Positions 5,529 through 8,105 of a DNA stretch of 8,105 nucleotides are shown here, piece after piece (within the stretch, counting starts at the first letter, position 1; every line of letters begins with the position of its first letter). Below the pieces are notes generated by a model that was not told the DNA's origin, ran no database searches, and saw only the letters and a list, made by a program, of their open reading frames with translations. The position numbers and the translations under genes are program-made. Source of the DNA: Candidatus Zhuqueibacterota bacterium 4484_219 (GTDB lineage: Bacteria > Zhuqueibacterota > JdFR-76 > 4484-219); NCBI GenBank assembly GCA_002085035.1, contig MZGM01000141.1:1-8105 (forward strand), written 5' to 3'.

Positions 5529-6680
5529 TTACTCCTCAGCCATAAATCCCAAAACCTTCAACTTTTTTATTAAGCTGGAAGAGTAGTTATTAACCCTGAC
5601 CTTGATATTAAAAAACTCTCGACGAACCGGGTAGTTTTTTCGCAAAGAGTCAAAATAAGTTCCCCATTGTTCGGAAGGAATTTTTAGCATCGCGCGTAAT
5701 CGGGCATCGTCTTTCTCGATTGGATATGCTTGCTGGACGACAGTATTTAAAGCTTCCTCGTCGCTTCTCAACGCGTTGCCATTGATTCGTATTTCAGAAA
5801 TTTTAGGAGGGGGTAGTTGCCCGCTGGGATTCCAGGTCGGCTTCACACCCAGGAAATTGCACACCGCCTCATAAATCATTCGAGTGCCGTTAACTTTGCC
5901 GTCCAAAGAATAGCCAGCAATATGGGGAGTGCCGATAGTCACCATACGGAGTAGTTCGCCATCGATATGTGGCTCATTCTCCCACACATCCAACACAACT
6001 GCTGCAAGTTGACCAGTAGCAAGAATTCCTTTGAGTGCCTGATTGTCCACCACTGCTCCCCGGGAAGTGTTAAATAGCACCGTTGCAGGTTGCATTTGCC
6101 GGAATTTTGCCTCATCAAAAAGATGATAAGTAGCATCCTCACCCTCATAAGTAAGAGGAACATGTAGGGTGAGAATATCGGCGTTCATCAGGGCTTCCAG
6201 GGGAAGAAATCGAGGGTCAGCGGTTTGCCGCGCCAGGGGCGGATCGTTTTGCAACACCTCCATACCCAACCCCTGAGCTATTCGCACTACTCGGCTTCCA
6301 ATATTTCCTACTCCGACGACGCCGAGTGTTTTTTCCGCAAGCTTCCAGTTGTATCGAACCGCCAGATTGAGCAGCGCAGCGAAAACATATTCAGCCACTG
6401 AGTTAGCGTTACTACCTTTTGCACTGGCAAAACCAATCCCGCGACGCTGCAGATAGAGTTCATCAATGTGATCCGTCCCAATAGTAGCAGTAGCTACAAA
6501 GCGAACAGAACTTCCCTCCAGCAGTTCGGAATTAACTTTGGTTACCGAACGCACCAGAAGAATGTCGGCATTACGCACAACATCGGGACTTATGGCGCGC
6601 CCGGCAAAGGTTTCGACTTCCCCCAATTCAGCAAAAGCTTCGCGTACAAAGGGGATATTCTCATCGGCGATGATTCGCAT
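5529..6680 (-). CDS. pdxB: Erythronate-4-phosphate dehydrogenase
   Basis: PdxB oxidises 4-phosphoerythronate to 2-oxo-3-hydroxy-4-phosphobutanoate with NAD, the second step of DXP-dependent pyridoxal phosphate synthesis in the cytoplasm. The 383-aa protein aligns end to end with my memory of E. coli PdxB. The N-terminus is MRIIADENIPFVREAFAELG, with LLVRSVTKVN at 41-50 and ATATIGTDHID at 63-73. The NAD-binding loop is GVGNIG (G123, G125, G128). The D-2-hydroxyacid dehydrogenase catalytic triad is R207 (SRGAVVD), E236 (ENEP) and H253 (PHIAGYS). The PdxB-specific C-terminal dimerisation domain covers about 290-383, with KDDARLRAMLKIP and SLRKNYPVRREF. That domain separates it from serA-type dehydrogenases. 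It starts 21 bp after ddl, with no evident Shine-Dalgarno site, which suggests co-transcription and perhaps coupled translation. No other pdx gene is in the window. Confidence 0.95.
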   Translation of the reverse strand: MRIIADENIPFVREAFAELGEVETFAGRAISPDVVRNADILLVRSVTKVNSELLEGSSVRFVATATIGTDHIDELYLQRRGIGFASAKGSNANSVAEYVFAALLNLAVRYNWKLAEKTLGVVGVGNIGSRVVRIAQGLGMEVLQNDPPLARQTADPRFLPLEALMNADILTLHVPLTYEGEDATYHLFDEAKFRQMQPATVLFNTSRGAVVDNQALKGILATGQLAAVVLDVWENEPHIDGELLRMVTIGTPHIAGYSLDGKVNGTRMIYEAVCNFLGVKPTWNPSGQLPPPKISEIRINGNALRSDEEALNTVVQQAYPIEKDDARLRAMLKIPSEQWGTYFDSLRKNYPVRREFFNIKVRVNNYSSSLIKKLKVLGFMAEE

Positions 6681-6701
6681 CGTATTATCGAAGTTGTTGA
6701 G

Positions 6702-7805
6702 TCAAAGCTCAAAAGATGTTTTTAACTTCTGTTCCCTCTCAAATCTCTCCAGCGCAAGCTGAATTAGTCTATCTATTAGTTCCGTGCAAGAAATTCCGCT
6801 CGCTTCCCAAAGTTTAGGGTACATACTAATCGTGGTAAACCCCGGAATTGTATTGAGTTCGTTTACAATGACTTCCGTGCCATTTCTTAGAAAAAAGTCC
6901 ACGCGAGCCATGCCCTCACAGCAAAGCGTTTTGAATGTCTTAATAGCCAGATCTTGAACTTCATTGATAATATGCTCCGGAAGTCTGGCGGGAATTTCCA
7001 GAATAGCTCCGTTCTCATCAATATATTTGGCTTCGTAGGAATAGAACTCATGTTGAGGTATGACCTCTCCAGGTACAGATGCGATGGGATTATCGTTTCC
7101 CAAAACAGAACATTCAATTTCTCGCCCTTCAATGTATTCTTCGATCAGGATTTTGTTGTCGTATTCAAAGGCGTCTTTTAGAGCGTGCTCAAATTGCTTT
7201 TTGTCGATGACCTTATTTATTCCCACCGATGAACCCAGATTGGCTGGTTTAATAAAAAATGGTAAGCTCAAGTGATTCTTCACCTCTTCGAAATCAATTT
7301 CACCCAACGAAGACCGAGCAAACACAAGAAATTTAGCAGTAGGAATTCCGGCATCTCTGAGCAGTCGTTTCATAACATCTTTATCCATACCTATTGCAGA
7401 ACCTAAAACGCCAGCACCGACAAATGGAATGTTTGCCAGTTTTAATAAACCCTGAACGGTGCCATCCTCACCGAATGGACCATGAAGCACCGGAAAAACC
7501 ACGTCAACTGGTCCCACAGATCGGTGGTCTGAAAGACTAACCAACTGTTCCACTTTTCTTCCGGGCACCAGAACGACACTTTCGTTTGCTTTATTTAGCT
7601 TAATCAAGTTGGGATTATCCGCATGCAAAAGAAACCTTGAAGCCTCGCTCAAATACCATCGACCTTTTTTGTCAATGCCAATTAGAACTACTTCATATTT
7701 TTTCTTATCAATGGCTTCAATAACGTTTTTTGCTGATTGAAGAGAAACCTCATGTTCTGCTGATCTTCCACCAAAAAGAATTCCTACTCGAATTTTTCTG
7801 TTCAT
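6702..7805 (-). CDS. ddl: D-alanine--D-alanine ligase
   Basis: This 367-aa ATP-grasp enzyme joins two D-alanines for peptidoglycan precursors in the cytoplasm. Family signatures in order: VGILFGGRSAEHEVSLQSA (7-25, with the substrate-binding Glu), FPVLHGPFGEDGTVQGLL (104-121), the ATP-grasp part FFIKPANLGSSVGI (183-196, Ser192), the omega-loop FYSYEAKY (254-261), MARVDFF (299-305) and NELNTIPGFTTISMYP (315-330, metal ligands and oxyanion site). Tyr261 corresponds to Tyr216 of E. coli DdlB, which marks D-Ala-D-Ala rather than D-Ala-D-Lac ligases. Length fits the longer DdlA-like group. The open frame reaches a TTG at 7838, but I start at the ATG at 7805: MNRKIRVGILFGG is the normal N-terminus and GAGAG lies 8 bases upstream. 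It probably leads a transcript with pdxB. Confidence 0.95.
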   Translation of the reverse strand: MNRKIRVGILFGGRSAEHEVSLQSAKNVIEAIDKKKYEVVLIGIDKKGRWYLSEASRFLLHADNPNLIKLNKANESVVLVPGRKVEQLVSLSDHRSVGPVDVVFPVLHGPFGEDGTVQGLLKLANIPFVGAGVLGSAIGMDKDVMKRLLRDAGIPTAKFLVFARSSLGEIDFEEVKNHLSLPFFIKPANLGSSVGINKVIDKKQFEHALKDAFEYDNKILIEEYIEGREIECSVLGNDNPIASVPGEVIPQHEFYSYEAKYIDENGAILEIPARLPEHIINEVQDLAIKTFKTLCCEGMARVDFFLRNGTEVIVNELNTIPGFTTISMYPKLWEASGISCTELIDRLIQLALERFEREQKLKTSFEL

Positions 7806-7893
7806 GTTCCAATCTCTCGTAAGTTCCGTCGGAATCAAATTCCAACGTTACATCTGCAAAGCCCACTAAAGAGGCTAACAACCTTCCTTCTTC

Positions 7894-7970
7894 AGTCCAT
7901 TCATTGGACTTCGGAAACGTAGCGAGAGGAGTCCTGAGCGAAGAGGTTTATTCCCTCGCTTGGTTTTTTT
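7894..7970 (+). terminator. Terminator-like or attenuator-like structured region
   Basis: On the + strand AGTCCA (7894-7899) pairs with TGGACT (7905-7910). GGACT can instead pair with AGTCC at 7930-7934. CCCTCGCT (7953-7960) can pair with either AGCGAGAGG (7921-7929, one bulge) or AGCGAAGAGG (7937-7946, two bulges). TTGG and seven Ts (7964-7970) follow. Stem plus T-run is terminator-like, and the competing pairings are attenuator-like. No + strand gene ends or begins inside the window near it, so its client is unknown; it may equally be a degenerate repeat. Confidence 0.4.
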
Positions 7971-7979
7971 ATCGCCTTA

Positions 7980-8028
7980 ATCTTGTAAATCCTATCTAAA
8001 AATAAAGCGACGAATGACCAACAGGATA
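7980..8028. repeat. ATCCTGT-type inverted intergenic repeat, copy 2 (degenerate)
   Basis: ATCTTGTAA (7980-7988) and ATCCTATCT (7989-7997) are adjacent 9-bp units in one orientation; AACAGGATA (8020-8028) is in the other. These match the units of the copy at 4084-4133, but with the two orientations in swapped order. Confidence 0.5.
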
Positions 8029-8037
8029 AACCTGGGC

Positions 8038-8076
8038 GGCAACGATTCCATCTTTTAAAAAGATGGAATCGTTGCC
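8038..8076. repeat. 39-bp palindrome with perfect 19-bp arms
   Basis: GGCAACGATTCCATCTTTT (8038-8056) and its exact reverse complement (8058-8076) flank a single central A. As RNA it would form a very stable hairpin closed by a few central A/T bases. No T-run follows on either strand, so it is not a textbook intrinsic terminator, although such hairpins can still stop transcription or protect RNA ends. A palindromic repeat is the most neutral reading. Confidence 0.7.
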
Positions 8077-8105
8077 TCGCTGCTATCTCATTCTTCCCAT
8101 CGCGT

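Larger units (their letters stand above)
7806..8105. other. Gene-free 300-bp region upstream of ddl
   Basis: I see no credible gene on either strand here. The region holds the ddl leader with a small inverted repeat (GGAAT-CAA-ATTCC, 7831-7843), a set of mutually exclusive hairpins ending in seven Ts (7894-7970), a degenerate ATCCTGT-type repeat (7980-8028) and a 39-bp near-perfect palindrome (8038-8076). No convincing promoter for ddl could be picked out, though one must lie here or farther right. Bases 8077-8105 show nothing. Confidence 0.6.

Noticed and set aside
5529..6680. Calling the dehydrogenase SerA (phosphoglycerate dehydrogenase)
   Set aside because: The RSVTKVN and SLRKNYPVRREF segments and the C-terminal domain are characteristic of PdxB.
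4191..7805. A D-lactate to D-Ala-D-Lac cell-wall pathway formed by the larA-like gene and ddl
   Set aside because: The Ddl keeps Tyr261 in the FYSYEAKY loop, typical of D-Ala-D-Ala ligases rather than the Phe of depsipeptide ligases; the genes also appear to be separate units.

Overview
The window looks like bacterial chromosome, with moderate GC (judged by eye, not counted), compact gene spacing and a mix of clear and absent Shine-Dalgarno sites. It holds seven protein genes and several structured intergenic elements. The gene set fits a Gram-negative-type bacterium: an E. coli-like PdxB of the DXP-dependent vitamin B6 route, a D-Ala-D-Ala ligase, an AsnRS, and a B12-binding-domain radical SAM enzyme. 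The scattered palindromic and ATCCTGT-type intergenic repeats recall environmental lineages around the FCB group or candidate phyla such as KSB1/Calditrichota. That placement is an impression, not a demonstration. I see no phage, plasmid, CRISPR, rRNA or tRNA signal.

Layout. On the + strand, the 3' part of a DUF72 (YecE-like) gene (to 367) is followed by an 82-bp inverted-repeat element (377-458). Next comes an unrecognised single-pass membrane protein of 253 aa (492-1253). It converges, with a 28-bp gap, on a block of five minus-strand genes. In transcription order these are ddl (7805 to 6702), pdxB (6680 to 5529), a LarA-family gene (5411 to 4191), an AsnRS gene (3979 to 2846) and a B12-binding/radical SAM gene (2772 to 1282). 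ddl and pdxB are 21 bp apart and probably co-transcribed. The larA-like gene has a candidate promoter of its own and a clear intrinsic terminator whose stem starts inside its stop codon, so it may be a separate unit. The asnS and radical SAM genes lie downstream of that terminator. The last 300 bases (7806-8105) carry no gene but are rich in structure: alternative hairpins ending in a T-run, a degenerate ATCCTGT-type repeat, and a 39-bp almost perfect palindrome.

How the genes relate. They do not form one obvious pathway: peptidoglycan precursor synthesis (ddl), pyridoxal phosphate synthesis (pdxB), a nickel-pincer racemase/epimerase homologue, tRNA-Asn charging, and an orphan radical SAM enzyme. 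D-lactate from a LarA could in principle feed a D-Ala-D-Lac ligase, but this Ddl keeps the tyrosine typical of D-Ala-D-Ala ligases, which argues against that link.

The most notable observation is that the AsnRS reading frame lacks about 55 internal residues. HLW of the conserved HRHLW is joined through one serine to KAYLTQSGQLY. The missing part includes class II motif 1, while everything on both sides is well conserved. This is either a real in-frame deletion that should cripple the enzyme or a sequence/assembly error. I do not see a convincing new multi-gene system in the window.
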